Source: JAWWPG01 sp033850885 | GTDB lineage: Bacteria > Actinomycetota > Actinomycetes > Propionibacteriales > Nocardioidaceae | DNA: 64,000 nucleotides | Direction of reading: 5' to 3' | Assembly (NCBI GenBank): GCA_033850885.1 | Contig: JAWWPG010000037.1 | Location: forward strand, 62,001-126,000 | Shown: positions 8,719 to 17,299 of the stretch, piece by piece | How the letters are laid out: the number at the start of each line of letters is the position of its first letter | Numbering within the stretch: the stretch's first letter is position 1 | Made by a program: the position numbers and the translations under genes | Notes under the pieces: generated by a model | What the model was told of the DNA's origin: nothing | Seen by the model: only the letters and a program-made list of their open reading frames with translations | Databases searched by the model: none

Positions 8719-9683
8719 GACGTCTCGGCCTCGGGCACCGGGGTGGTCCGGTGGCGTTCGGCGGCCACCACGATGGCCACTCCGGCGACCGCTACCGCTC
8801 CGCCGACCAGGATCGCAGGCGTCACCGGCTCGGACAGGATCAGCCATCCGAGGAACACCGCCACGACCGGGTTGACGAAGGCGTACGTCGACACCAAGGA
8901 GATGGGCGCGGCGTCCAGCACCCACACGTACGCCGTGAACGCCACGACCGAGCCGAACGTGACCAGGTACGCCCACGCCAGCCAGGAGTGCGTCGTCCCT
9001 CCGTGCGGCAGGATGTCCTCCCCGTGCAGGAGCGCGAACAAGGCGAGGAAGCCGGAGCCCGTGAGCATCTCGTACACGGTGGTGACGAACGGGTCCTTGG
9101 GTAGGCCGAGGCGAGGCATCGACCACGAGCCGAACGACCAGCACAAGGTCGCGAACACGATGACCAGGCACGGCACCACCTTGACGTCGCCACCGATTCC
9201 ACTTGCCGTGATGAGGCCGACCAGGCCGGCAAACCCGAGCAGCACGCCCATGACGGTGCGCCGGCGCGGGCGATCACCCGAGACCCTGCGATAGAGGATG
9301 ATCCACAGCGGCACCGCCGCGACGATCAGCGCCGCGATCCCCGACGGGGCACCCATCGACTCCCCGATCGACACCACACCATTGCCGAGGGCGGGCAGCA
9401 GCAGTCCCAGCGCGGCGCAGCCCGCGAGCTCGCGTCGGGACACCGCCAGCCGGCGCCAACCCCCTCGTGCTGCGAGGATGGCCCCCAGCACGAGGGCGGC
9501 CGCGAAGTAGCGCCAGCTCGCCGAGGCGAGGGGCGGCAGTCCCCTGACCGTCACCCTGATCGCGAGGTAGGTGGACCCCCACACGACGTACACGATGCCG
9601 AGAGCGAAGGCCACCATGGCCGGGGACGCCGCCGACGCCCTGCCGCCTGTGAGGAGCGTCTTGGTGGTTTGGTCCTGTCGCAT
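8715..9683 (-). CDS. EamA/DMT-superfamily transporter (RhaT/YedA type)
   Basis: A 322-residue, ten-helix transporter with two EamA repeats. The hallmark YVVWGSTYLAIRVTVRGLPPL near residue 32 and SLVSTYAFVNPVVAVFLGWL near 255 are typical of the YedA-like exporters of amino acids or metabolites. The substrate is unknown. It converges with the ABC exporter operon, and the two stop codons overlap in the palindrome CTAG (8715-8718). It is preceded on the same strand by cysM, 51 nt away. Confidence 0.88.
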   Translation of the reverse strand: MRQDQTTKTLLTGGRASAASPAMVAFALGIVYVVWGSTYLAIRVTVRGLPPLASASWRYFAAALVLGAILAARGGWRRLAVSRRELAGCAALGLLLPALGNGVVSIGESMGAPSGIAALIVAAVPLWIILYRRVSGDRPRRRTVMGVLLGFAGLVGLITASGIGGDVKVVPCLVIVFATLCWSFGSWSMPRLGLPKDPFVTTVYEMLTGSGFLALFALLHGEDILPHGGTTHSWLAWAYLVTFGSVVAFTAYVWVLDAAPISLVSTYAFVNPVVAVFLGWLILSEPVTPAILVGGAVAVAGVAIVVAAERHRTTPVPEAETS

Positions 9684-9734
9684 GGCGACAGCCTAGCGGG
9701 TCCCCAGACAGGATTGCCGGCCGGTGGCGTCGGG

Positions 9735-10685
9735 TCAGGCCCAGAGCTGACCGTCGAGACGCTCCTCGGCTTCCTCGATGGTGCCCTCATAGGCACCCGT
9801 GGACAGGTACTTCCAGCCGCCGTCGGCGACGATGAACACGATGTCGGCGCGCTCGCCTGCCTGGACGGCTCGGGCCGCCTGGGCCAGCGCCGCATGCAGG
9901 ATGGCGCCGGTCGAGATGCCAGCGAAGATACCCTCGGTGTCCAGCAGCTCGCGAACGCGGCGGATGGCATCGCGTGAGCCCACGGAGAAGCGGGCGTCGA
10001 TCAGCGACTCGTCGTAAAGCTCAGGCACGAAGCCTTCGTCGAGGTTTCGCAGCCCGTAGACCAGCTCGCCGTAGCGTGGCTCGGCAGCCACCACTCGCAC
10101 GCCTGGGCGGTTCTCGCGGAACCACCGCCCTACTCCCATCAACGTGCCGGTGGTACCGAGCCCGGCAACGACGTGCGTGACCTCCGGCAGGTCAGCGAAG
10201 ATCTCGGGGGCAGTGCCCTCGTAGTGGGCTCGCGCGTTGGCGGGGTTGCCGTACTGGTAGAGCATGATCCAGTCCGGGTGCTCGTCGGCGATCAGCTTGG
10301 CCACCCGCACCGCCTCGTTGGAGCCTCCCTCGGCCGGCGACGCGACGATCTCGGCGCCCCACATGGTCAGTAGCTGGCGGCGCTCGACCGACGTGTTCTC
10401 GGGCATCACGCAGACCATCCGGTAGCCGCGCAACCTGGCCGCCATCGCCAGCGCAATGCCGGTGTTGCCGGACGTCGGCTCGAGGATCGTGCAGCCCGGC
10501 CGGAGCCGGCCCTCCTTCTCCGCTTGGTGGAGCATCCACAGGGCCGCTCTGTCCTTGATGGAGCCGGTTGGGCCGCGGTCCTCGAGCTTCGCCCACAACC
10601 GCACGTCCGCGGAGGGGGAGAGCCGAGCAAGTCCCACCATCGGGGTGTTCCCGACGGAGTCGAGCAAGGAGTCGTACCGGGTCAT
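9735..10685 (-). CDS. cysM: Cysteine synthase CysM (probable CysO-thiocarboxylate-dependent type)
   Basis: A 316-residue PLP enzyme of the cysteine synthase family. It has the lysine motif GPTGSIKDRAALWM, the substrate loop PTSGNTGIALAMA and the PLP phosphate loop GLGTTGTLMGVGRWF. It resembles mycobacterial CysM (Rv1336 type), which condenses O-phosphoserine with sulfide carried as a thiocarboxylate on CysO. The immediately upstream Mec protease supports that reading, but no cysO gene lies between them. The ATG overlaps the TGA of mec (ATGA). Confidence 0.85.
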   Translation of the reverse strand: MTRYDSLLDSVGNTPMVGLARLSPSADVRLWAKLEDRGPTGSIKDRAALWMLHQAEKEGRLRPGCTILEPTSGNTGIALAMAARLRGYRMVCVMPENTSVERRQLLTMWGAEIVASPAEGGSNEAVRVAKLIADEHPDWIMLYQYGNPANARAHYEGTAPEIFADLPEVTHVVAGLGTTGTLMGVGRWFRENRPGVRVVAAEPRYGELVYGLRNLDEGFVPELYDESLIDARFSVGSRDAIRRVRELLDTEGIFAGISTGAILHAALAQAARAVQAGERADIVFIVADGGWKYLSTGAYEGTIEEAEERLDGQLWA

Positions 10686-11122
10686 GGCGCGAGGTCGTCC
10701 GACGCCTCGACGCTGACGCCCTCCTCGGAGATCTCCCCGTCCACGATCCGGAAGGAACGGAAGTCCACCGGCCCCTTGTCGTTGCCGTGCTCCCTCGTTG
10801 ACACGAGGACGTAGTGCGCGCCGGGCTCGGATGCCAGCCGGAGGTCGGTGGGCGACGGGTATGCCTCTGTGTGCGTGTGCGAGTGGTAGATCACCACCGG
10901 CTCCTCGCTGCGCTCTCGCATCTCCTGATACAGCCCGAAGAGGTCCGCCGAAGCGAACTCGTAGCGCGTGTAGGGGGACTCCGCGGCATTGCGCATCGCT
11001 ACGAAGCGGAGGGGTCGGTCAGACCCCTCCGGTCCTGCCACGATCCCGCACGCCTCATCTGGATGGTCGCGTTTGGCGTGCGCGACAATCGCGTCCTTGA
11101 CCCGCTGTTCGATCACCAGCAC
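10682..11122 (-). CDS. mec: Mec-type M67 (JAMM) metallopeptidase
   Basis: About 146 residues with a complete JAMM zinc signature: Glu in HPDEACGIV, HSHTHTEAYPSPTD supplying the H-x-H and Asp ligands. In mycobacteria the homologue Mec (Rv1334) cleaves newly formed cysteine from the C-terminus of the carrier CysO. Here it is coupled directly to cysM by a 4 nt overlap. No ATG exists near the N-terminus. GTG at 11120-11122 gives VLVIEQRV, and GTG at 11116 is the alternative. Copy 1 of the palindromic element lies between this start and the upstream fadJ-like gene. Confidence 0.85.
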   Translation of the reverse strand: MLVIEQRVKDAIVAHAKRDHPDEACGIVAGPEGSDRPLRFVAMRNAAESPYTRYEFASADLFGLYQEMRERSEEPVVIYHSHTHTEAYPSPTDLRLASEPGAHYVLVSTREHGNDKGPVDFRSFRIVDGEISEEGVSVEASDDLAP

Positions 11123-11146
11123 GGATCGAGCGTATGCGATCCCTTT

Positions 11147-11214
11147 CCCGCGAATTGCGGGAAAGTCCACCTTCGCGGGACCCGGAACGGGTGCACTTTC
11201 CCGCAATTCGCGGG
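11147..11214. repeat. Palindromic element PE, copy 1
   Basis: Left arm 11147-11170 (begins CCCGCGAATTGCGGGAAAGT) and right arm 11191-11214 are inverted copies of 24 nt with a single mismatch, around a 20 nt loop. It lies between the fadJ-like stop (11236) and the mec start (11122), both on the minus strand. The other members are at 18077, 41535 and 45467. Confidence 0.9.
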
Positions 11215-11235
11215 AGCGTCTGGCCAATTTCGGGG

Positions 11236-13434
11236 TCAGAACGGCTTTCCGGCTTCGGCGTGCTCGACCAGGAGGGGCGGAGGTGCGAAGCGCCCACCGT
11301 GCTTGGCCGCGAGCTCCGTGGCCCGGTGCAGGAATCCACGCGGTCCGCCGGCGTACCCGTTGACGTGCTGCAGGGCGCCGCCGTACATGGCCGGGAAGCC
11401 GATGCCGAAGATAGACCCGATGTTGGCCTCGGCGGTGGAGCGCAGTACCCCTTCGCCGAGACATCGAACCGTCTCGAGCGACATGATGAACGTGTACCGG
11501 TCCTGGAGCTCTCGGAAGTCAGTGTCGGACAGCTGGCGCGCGGTGGTCGAGAAGTGGTCGCGCAGCCCTGGCCAGAGCGACTTCTCACCGTGGCTGGGAT
11601 AGTCGTAGAACCCGGAACCGGCCGCCTTGCCACGGCGCCCGAGCTCGCCGACCATGGCGTCGATGACCGCCATTCCTGGATGGTCGTGGAACGCCCCGGC
11701 TCCGGCCGAAGTCCCGCTGTCGCGCGCGGCATCTCGGATCTTCTGCGGAAGCGTCAACGTGACCTCGTCGAGGAGCGCGAGCGGTCCCGACGGGAACCCA
11801 ACCTGCGTCGCGGCCCGCTCGATGGTCATCGGGTCGACCCCCTCCGCAAGCATCGCGGCGCCTTCCATCACGAGGCTGCCGAAGACCCGAGACGTGAAGA
11901 ACCCCCTGCTGTCGTTGACGATGATCGGCGTCTTCTTGAGCTGGCGGGCCACGTCGTACGCACGGGCCAACGTCTCCTCGGAGGTCTGCTCGCCGACGAT
12001 GATCTCGACCAGCTGCATTCGTTCCACCGGGGAGAAGAAGTGCAGGCCGATGAAGTCTGCGCCACGACCCACACCTTCGGCGAGCTGGCTGATCGGCAAC
12101 GTCGAGGTGTTCGAGCAGAGCAGTGCATCGGATTCGACGGCATCCTCGGCCTCGGCCAGCACCCGATGCTTGAGCGCCACGTCCTCGAACACCGCCTCGA
12201 TGACGACGTCGCAACCGGCCAGGTCCCCCGGGTCGGCGGTGGGCTTGATGCGGTCGAGGAGCTGCATGCGCTGCTGCTCGGTGAGGGTTCCTCGTTGCAC
12301 GCTCTTTGCGGATGCCTCCTCGGCGTGGGTCTTCCCACGCTCGGCAGCCGCGAGGTCCACGTCCTTGAGAACGACGTCGATGCCGACCTTCGCGCAGGCA
12401 TGCGCGATCCCGGCGCCCATCATTCCCGCACCGAGGACTGCCACTCTCCTGGCGGTGAACCGCTCCACGCCGGCAGGCCGTCCCGCCCCCCTGTTGACCG
12501 CCTGCAGGTCGAAGAAGAAGGCCTGGATCATGTTCTTCGCGATAGGTCCGGTGACGAGCTGGGTGAAGTAGCGCGACTCGATCCGGCTGGCGGTCTCGAA
12601 GTCCACCTGTGTCCCCTCGACGGCCGCGGACATGATCGCCCGCGGAGCCGGGTACGGCGCCCCCTTGAGCTGCCTGCGAAGGGTTGCGGGAAACGCCGGC
12701 AGGATGGCCGCCAGCTTGGGGGTCGACGGGGTGCCGCCGGGGATCCGATAGTCCGACCGGTCCCAAGGCTGGGTCGACGCCTCGGCGTCCGCCCGGTGGT
12801 CAAGAGCCCACTGCCTGGCTCGCGGCACCAGCTCAGACGGCTCGTCGACCAGCTCGTCAACCAGGCCCACCTCGAGCGCCTTGGCCGGTTTGCGACGTTG
12901 CCCTTGGAGCAGGACGTTCATCAAGGCGTCGGCCAGGCCGAACATCCGTACCGACCTGGTCACGCCACCGGCCCCCGGGAGCAGCCCCAGCGTCACCTCG
13001 GGGAAGCCGATCTCGCTGGACCCGTCGTCCAGCGCTATGCGGTGGTGGCAGGCGAGCGCGATCTCCAGACCGGCGCCGAGAGCAGAGCCGCCCAGCGCAG
13101 CGACGACCGGGACGCCGATCGTCTCCAGACGCCGAAGGTCGGACTTGATCCGCTCCAGCTCGGCGAAGATGCGGGAGGCGTCGGCCGGAGTGACCCGGAG
13201 CATCGCGCCGAGGTCGCCTCCGGCGAAGAACGTCTTCTTCGCCGACGTGATGACCACCCCGGCCAGGCGTTCCTTGTCGTCGTACAGCCGGTCGATGACG
13301 TCCGCGAGCGACGCGGCGAACCTCGCGTCCAGCGTGTTGGCGTTTGACCCGGGGTCGTCGAGCGTGAGGGTCGCGATCCCGTCGGCGTCCATCTCGTAAC
13401 GGATGCTGCTCTCCGCCGTCCGTGCTCTGCTCAT
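11236..13434 (-). CDS. FadJ/FadB-type bifunctional enoyl-CoA hydratase / 3-hydroxyacyl-CoA dehydrogenase
   Basis: 732 residues. The N-terminal crotonase domain (about 10-195) has the oxyanion loops SAKKTFFAGGDLGAM and GGSALGAGLEIALACHH and the Glu-containing FPEVTLGLLPGAGG. The C-terminal 3HCDH domain starts near 330 with the NAD loop VAVLGAGMMGAGIAHACA and contains the catalytic HFFSPVERMQLVEII and SNTSTLPI. It hydrates 2-enoyl-CoA and oxidises the 3-hydroxyacyl-CoA during fatty acid degradation. It lies downstream of the thiolase on the same strand, giving a classical fadA/fadB-type pair, although the 217 nt gap holds repeats and may separate the transcripts. Confidence 0.92.
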   Translation of the reverse strand: MSRARTAESSIRYEMDADGIATLTLDDPGSNANTLDARFAASLADVIDRLYDDKERLAGVVITSAKKTFFAGGDLGAMLRVTPADASRIFAELERIKSDLRRLETIGVPVVAALGGSALGAGLEIALACHHRIALDDGSSEIGFPEVTLGLLPGAGGVTRSVRMFGLADALMNVLLQGQRRKPAKALEVGLVDELVDEPSELVPRARQWALDHRADAEASTQPWDRSDYRIPGGTPSTPKLAAILPAFPATLRRQLKGAPYPAPRAIMSAAVEGTQVDFETASRIESRYFTQLVTGPIAKNMIQAFFFDLQAVNRGAGRPAGVERFTARRVAVLGAGMMGAGIAHACAKVGIDVVLKDVDLAAAERGKTHAEEASAKSVQRGTLTEQQRMQLLDRIKPTADPGDLAGCDVVIEAVFEDVALKHRVLAEAEDAVESDALLCSNTSTLPISQLAEGVGRGADFIGLHFFSPVERMQLVEIIVGEQTSEETLARAYDVARQLKKTPIIVNDSRGFFTSRVFGSLVMEGAAMLAEGVDPMTIERAATQVGFPSGPLALLDEVTLTLPQKIRDAARDSGTSAGAGAFHDHPGMAVIDAMVGELGRRGKAAGSGFYDYPSHGEKSLWPGLRDHFSTTARQLSDTDFRELQDRYTFIMSLETVRCLGEGVLRSTAEANIGSIFGIGFPAMYGGALQHVNGYAGGPRGFLHRATELAAKHGGRFAPPPLLVEHAEAGKPF

Positions 13435-13482
13435 GGCATCTCCGTCCTGCTGGATCTGCGCCGCGGTGTGCTTCGTCGCCCA

Positions 13483-13554
13483 CCCGAGCGCCCTTGCCTG
13501 CCCGAGCGCGTTTGCCTGCCCGAGCGCGTTTGCCTGCCCGAGCGCGTTTGCCTG
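13483..13554. repeat. 18 bp tandem repeat, four units
   Basis: Four contiguous units with consensus CCCGAGCGCGTTTGCCTG occupy 13483-13500, 13501-13518, 13519-13536 and 13537-13554. The last three are identical; the first differs at two or three positions. They fill the gap between the fadJ-like start and the thiolase stop. No family protein is encoded there. Confidence 0.92.
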
Positions 13555-13572
13555 GCAAGCCAGGGAAGTGTC

Positions 13573-13604
13573 CCGTTTGCCAGGCAGGCCTGCCTGGCAA
13601 ACGG
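13573..13604. repeat. 32 nt perfect palindrome downstream of the thiolase gene
   Basis: Positions 13573-13588 are the exact reverse complement of 13589-13604 (arm CCGTTTGCCAGGCAGG) with no loop. Related TTTGCCTGGC-type words flank it on both sides: at 13547, GCCTGGCAAGCCAGG at 13550-13564, and TGGCTAGCCAGGCAAACG near 13616-13632. The whole stretch can thus fold into several alternative hairpins. It could act as a terminator-like or mRNA-end structure 48 nt after the thiolase stop. Confidence 0.85.
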
Positions 13605-13651
13605 TGCAGCTGGCTGGCTAGCCAGGCAAACGCCCCGGGGGCTCGACATCG

Positions 13652-14866
13652 TCAGAGTCGCTCGATGATGGTCGCCACGCCCATGCCACCGCCGACGCAC
13701 AGGGTCGCCAGCCCGTAGCGCAGCTCGCGGCGCTCGAGCTCGTCGAGCAGGGTGCCGAGGAGCATGGCACCGGTCGCGCCGAGCGGATGTCCCATGGCGA
13801 TGGCGCCGCCGTTGACGTTCACCTTCTCGTGGGGGAGGTCGAGGTCGGCCATGAAGCGCAGGACGACCGCAGCGAAGGCCTCGTTCATCTCGAACAGGTC
13901 GATGTCGTCGACGCTCAGACCCGCTTTGGACAAGGCCTTCCGCGCCGCCGGCGCCGGGCCAGTCAGCATGATCAGCGGGTCGGACCCGCTCACCGCCGCC
14001 GATACGACCCGCGCCCTGGGGGTCAGCCCGTAGTCCTGTGCGATCGCCTCGCTGCCGACGACCACGAGAGCGGCGCCGTCGACGATCCCGGATGAGTTGC
14101 CTGCGTGGTGCACATGGTTGATCTGCTCGACCCAGTGATACTTCTCGAGCGCCACGGAGTCGAAGCCGGCATGCTGGCCAAGGTCGGCGAAGCTGGGCTT
14201 GAGCCCGGCCAGGGTCTCCACGGTAGTCTCCGGCCTGATCAGCTCCTCATGGTCGAGGATGGGGAGTCCGAGGGGGTCCACGACCGGGACCACCGACCGG
14301 TTGAAGTAGCCGTTGGCCTGGGCCTTGGCTGCCCGAGCATGCGACGTGGCGGCGAAGCCGTCCACGTCGGTGCGGGACCAGCCCCCGATGGTGGCGATCA
14401 GGTCTGCGCCGATCCCCTGCGGCACGAAGTTGGTCCGGAACGCGGTTGCCGGGTCCATCGCCCAGGCGCCGCCGTCGGAGAACATCGGGACCCGGCTCAT
14501 CGACTCGACGCCGCCCGCCACAATCAGGTCCTCCCAGCCCGCTCGCACGCGCTGGGCAGCCTGGTTCACCGCGTCCAGCCCGCTCGAACAGAAACGGGAG
14601 AGCTGTACGCCGCCGGTGGTGTCAGCGAGTCCGGCGGTGATGGCCGCCACCTTGGCGATGTCGCTGCCCTGGTCGCCGATCGGTGTCACGACTCCGAGGA
14701 CGACGTCCTCGATCCGTGCCGGGTCGAGGTCCGGGCTGCGACGCCGTACCTCGTCGATCAGCTGGACCACCAGACTCACCGGCTTGACCTCGTGCAGGGC
14801 GCCGGTGGCCTTTCCCCTCCCGCGTGGCGTCCGGACCGCGTCGTAGACAAACGCCTCAGTTCCCAT
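13652..14866 (-). CDS. Acetyl-CoA C-acyltransferase (thiolase)
   Basis: A 404-residue thiolase. The acyl-carrying Cys is at residue 93 (SRFCSSGLDAVNQAAQ). The second-half motifs EMNEAFAAV, NGGAIAMGHPLGATGA (active-site His) and LCVGGGMGVA (second catalytic Cys) are intact. It cleaves 3-ketoacyl-CoA with CoA in beta-oxidation, acting on the product of the downstream FadJ-like enzyme. The ATG at 14864-14866 is supported by GGAGGGG upstream and by the MGTEAFVYDAVRTPRGRGK start typical of the family; the frame remains open upstream only by GC bias. Confidence 0.93.
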   Translation of the reverse strand: MGTEAFVYDAVRTPRGRGKATGALHEVKPVSLVVQLIDEVRRRSPDLDPARIEDVVLGVVTPIGDQGSDIAKVAAITAGLADTTGGVQLSRFCSSGLDAVNQAAQRVRAGWEDLIVAGGVESMSRVPMFSDGGAWAMDPATAFRTNFVPQGIGADLIATIGGWSRTDVDGFAATSHARAAKAQANGYFNRSVVPVVDPLGLPILDHEELIRPETTVETLAGLKPSFADLGQHAGFDSVALEKYHWVEQINHVHHAGNSSGIVDGAALVVVGSEAIAQDYGLTPRARVVSAAVSGSDPLIMLTGPAPAARKALSKAGLSVDDIDLFEMNEAFAAVVLRFMADLDLPHEKVNVNGGAIAMGHPLGATGAMLLGTLLDELERRELRYGLATLCVGGGMGVATIIERL

Positions 14867-14991
14867 CCGAACCCCTCCGCCAAGTAAGTTACTCGCCAGT
14901 ATAGACAAGGTGGGAGACACCGAACCCCCGAACATGAGACATTTGGACGCAACAGCGGACAGCAAGCCCGCAGCCGATCGATTGAGGACGA

Positions 14992-15570
14992 ATGAAGAAG
15001 ATCGCAGGGGCCACCGTAGCGGCCCTCCTGACCACGATGGTCCTTGCCGGCTGCGGCGGCGGAAGCAGCAACAGCGCGGGCACCAAGGTGAGCACCACAC
15101 CCGGCAGCGGAAGCGGTAGCACCAGCACCACGGACAGCACGACCAGTGGCGATGGCGGCGGCGGGCTCACTTCGGGCAACTACTGTGACGACCTCAAGTC
15201 AGCGGCCCTCGCGCTCGGGTCGCTGGGTGGGTCCAACGAGTTCACCAACGACAGATTCAACGCGCTCAACTCGGCTGTGCACAGCATCGCCGACGAGGCG
15301 CCGAGCTCCATCAAGGGCTCCTGGACCTTGATCGCCGCCCAGTTCGATGCGCTCCGGCAGGCCCTGCAGGAGGCCGGGCTGTCGATGGACGACTTCTCGA
15401 AGCTGAGCTCGGGTCAGGTGCCGAGCATCGACCCGGCCAAGCTGCGCGTGCTCGAGACGAAGCTCAGCAGCTTCGACAGCAAGGGCGTCACCGCGGCGTC
15501 CACGAAGATCTCGAACGAGGTCCAGGCTGACTGCCACCTCAACCTCAACCAGGCCGGCGGCGGCGGCTGA
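14992..15570 (+). CDS. Secreted lipoprotein of unknown function (paralogue 1)
   Basis: 192 residues. It begins MKKIAGATVAALLTTMVLAGC, a lipoprotein signal peptide with lipobox LAGC (Cys20), followed by a Gly/Ser/Thr-rich linker. The folded part (about 60-190) has two Cys (YCDDLKSA and QADCHLNL) likely to form a disulfide. It shares with the next gene the pattern C-D/K-D, HSIADEAPSSIKGSW / HTIRDEAPSNVKGAW and a late Cys, so the two are tandem paralogues. It probably sits on the outer face of the cytoplasmic membrane. No functional motif is recognised. Confidence 0.75.
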   Translation: MKKIAGATVAALLTTMVLAGCGGGSSNSAGTKVSTTPGSGSGSTSTTDSTTSGDGGGGLTSGNYCDDLKSAALALGSLGGSNEFTNDRFNALNSAVHSIADEAPSSIKGSWTLIAAQFDALRQALQEAGLSMDDFSKLSSGQVPSIDPAKLRVLETKLSSFDSKGVTAASTKISNEVQADCHLNLNQAGGGG

Positions 15571-15599
15571 CCGCCCTCCGCCCGGTCCGAGACAAACCC

Positions 15600-16061
15600 A
15601 TGAGGAAGCTCATGGCACTGTGTGGCGCCGCGTTGATGTGCCTGACCATGCTCGTCGGTTGCGGAGGCAGTAGCACCAACGGTTCCACCCCTTACTGCAA
15701 GGACGTCCAGTCCGCAAGGGACTCGTTCATCGGGCTGCTCGGGAACAACATCACGCAAGAGCAGTTCACGGGTCTGCTGGCCGCCCTGCACACGATCCGG
15801 GACGAGGCACCCAGCAACGTCAAGGGGGCTTGGGCCACGTTCTCCATGGCCGCGGACACGTTGAGCGCGCGGCTTCGCCGGAGCGGGATGACGATGGACG
15901 ACATGATGCACATGCAGAACGGTCACATGTCGTCCGGTCCCCGGATGGCTGCCGCCATGCGGGCGGCCCAGTCACTGGGCTCGACTGCTGTCGCCAAGGC
16001 GCAGGCCGGCATCAAGGGTGATGTGCAAAAGGTCTGCGGCATCAACCTTGACGCTGCCTGA
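15600..16061 (+). CDS. Secreted lipoprotein of unknown function (paralogue 2)
   Basis: 153 residues with a lipoprotein signal peptide ending LVGC (Cys21) and only a short GGSSTNGS linker before the conserved YCKDVQSARD. The segment HTIRDEAPSNVKGAWATF and the C-terminal VQKVCGINL mirror the preceding gene 29 nt upstream, which indicates tandem duplication. A Met-rich insertion (MTMDDMMHMQNGHM, about residues 98-112) is not found in its neighbour and could bind metal. That is speculation. Confidence 0.75.
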   Translation: MRKLMALCGAALMCLTMLVGCGGSSTNGSTPYCKDVQSARDSFIGLLGNNITQEQFTGLLAALHTIRDEAPSNVKGAWATFSMAADTLSARLRRSGMTMDDMMHMQNGHMSSGPRMAAAMRAAQSLGSTAVAKAQAGIKGDVQKVCGINLDAA

Positions 16062-16126
16062 CCCGCGCGAGGCGAGAGGCCGAGCAGGCCCTTCGCGCCG
16101 GTCTTCGCCCACAGCTCGGACGGCTC

Positions 16127-17299
16127 TCAAGCCGACTCCTCTTCCGCCCTATTCTCCCGCGCTTCGGCCTGTACGACGGCTCCGCAGGCCAGCAACCCGT
16201 CGACGTCCTCGAGACCCCAGCGCTCCAACGCTGCGCGCGTGTCTTCGCCTGGCCAGCGGGCCGGCGTTCCCGGTTCGGTGGGCGTCCGGGAGAAGCGAGG
16301 TGCCGGAGCAGCGACCGGTCCGCGCCCGTTGTCCGTGAGGGTTCCCCGGGCGGCAAGATGCGGGTGGTGCGCCGCCTCGGCCAGACCCACGACCGGCACC
16401 ACGCACGCGTCGGTTCCGTCGAACACGTCGACCCACTCCTGTTGGGTCAGCTCCTTGATCCGCGCGGCGATCGCCGTACGTAGCGCAGGCCACTTCTTCG
16501 GGTCGTCCCGATCCGGCAGCCGCTCAGGCGGGGCAAGCAGCCGTTCGAAATCGGCGTAGAACCTGGGCTCGAGTGGTGCGACCGCGAGATGTCGACCATC
16601 GCTCGTCTCGTAAGTCGCGTAGTAGGGGACGCCGCCGTCGAGCAGGTTGTGCTCGCGCTCGTCCCGCCAGAGGCCCGCACCAAGCAGGCCATGGATGGAC
16701 GTTGCCAGGTGCGCCACCCCATCCACGATCGCGGCATCGACCACCTGCCCCTGGCCGCTTTCGCGGGCGTCGTACAAGGCAGCCAGCACGCCGACGACGA
16801 GGTAGAGCGCGCCGCCTCCGAAGTCCCCGACGACATTGAGCGGTATCGCGGGAGCATCGCTCGGCCCGATCGCGTGCAAGACCCCTGTCACGGACAGGTA
16901 CGTGAGATCGTGACCCGCCGTGTGGGCCAGCGGTCCCTCCTGGCCCCAGCCCGTCATCCGCCCGTAGACGAGTCGGGGCCTTCGCGACAGAAGCACATCA
17001 GGACCGAGCCCGAGCCGCTCCGCGACACCGGGACGGAAGCCTTCGATGAACACGTCGGCGGTCTCGACCAGGCGCAGCACCGCCTGCACGCCTCGCGGGC
17101 TCTTGAGATCGACCATCACGCTCGGGCGTCCGCGGTTGAGTGGGTTCGTCTCCGGCGACGGGCCCAAAGCCTCGGCGGATGGACGGTCGACCTTGATGAC
17201 GTCGGCACCGAGCTCGGCCAGCATCATGGCGGCGAACGGGGCCGGACCCATTCCGGCGAGCTCCACGACGCGTACGCCGCTCAGCGGTCCTGGCGCCAT
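16127..17299 (-). CDS. CaiB/BaiF family III CoA-transferase, alpha-methylacyl-CoA racemase-like
   Basis: A 390-residue class III CoA-transferase. The start GPLSGVRVVELAGMGPAPFAAMMLAELGADV, GFRPGVAERLGLGPDVL and GRMTGWGQEGPLAHTAGHDLTYLSVTG are characteristic of alpha-methylacyl-CoA racemases, with the GHD Asp as catalytic residue. Racemases of this type epimerise 2-methylacyl-CoA esters so that branched fatty acids or sterol side chains can enter beta-oxidation. The ATG at 17297-17299 is chosen because similarity begins there. It converges with the lipoprotein pair. Confidence 0.87.
   Translation of the reverse strand: MAPGPLSGVRVVELAGMGPAPFAAMMLAELGADVIKVDRPSAEALGPSPETNPLNRGRPSVMVDLKSPRGVQAVLRLVETADVFIEGFRPGVAERLGLGPDVLLSRRPRLVYGRMTGWGQEGPLAHTAGHDLTYLSVTGVLHAIGPSDAPAIPLNVVGDFGGGALYLVVGVLAALYDARESGQGQVVDAAIVDGVAHLATSIHGLLGAGLWRDEREHNLLDGGVPYYATYETSDGRHLAVAPLEPRFYADFERLLAPPERLPDRDDPKKWPALRTAIAARIKELTQQEWVDVFDGTDACVVPVVGLAEAAHHPHLAARGTLTDNGRGPVAAPAPRFSRTPTEPGTPARWPGEDTRAALERWGLEDVDGLLACGAVVQAEARENRAEEESA

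Noticed and set aside
11134..13347. Long plus-strand open frame opposite the fadJ-like gene
   Set aside because: Its translation is Arg/Gly/Asp-rich with no domain; the minus strand encodes a complete crotonase-3HCDH protein.
13483..13554. Four regularly repeated 18 bp units considered as a CRISPR array
   Set aside because: The units are directly adjacent without spacers and no cas genes are nearby; it is a simple tandem repeat.
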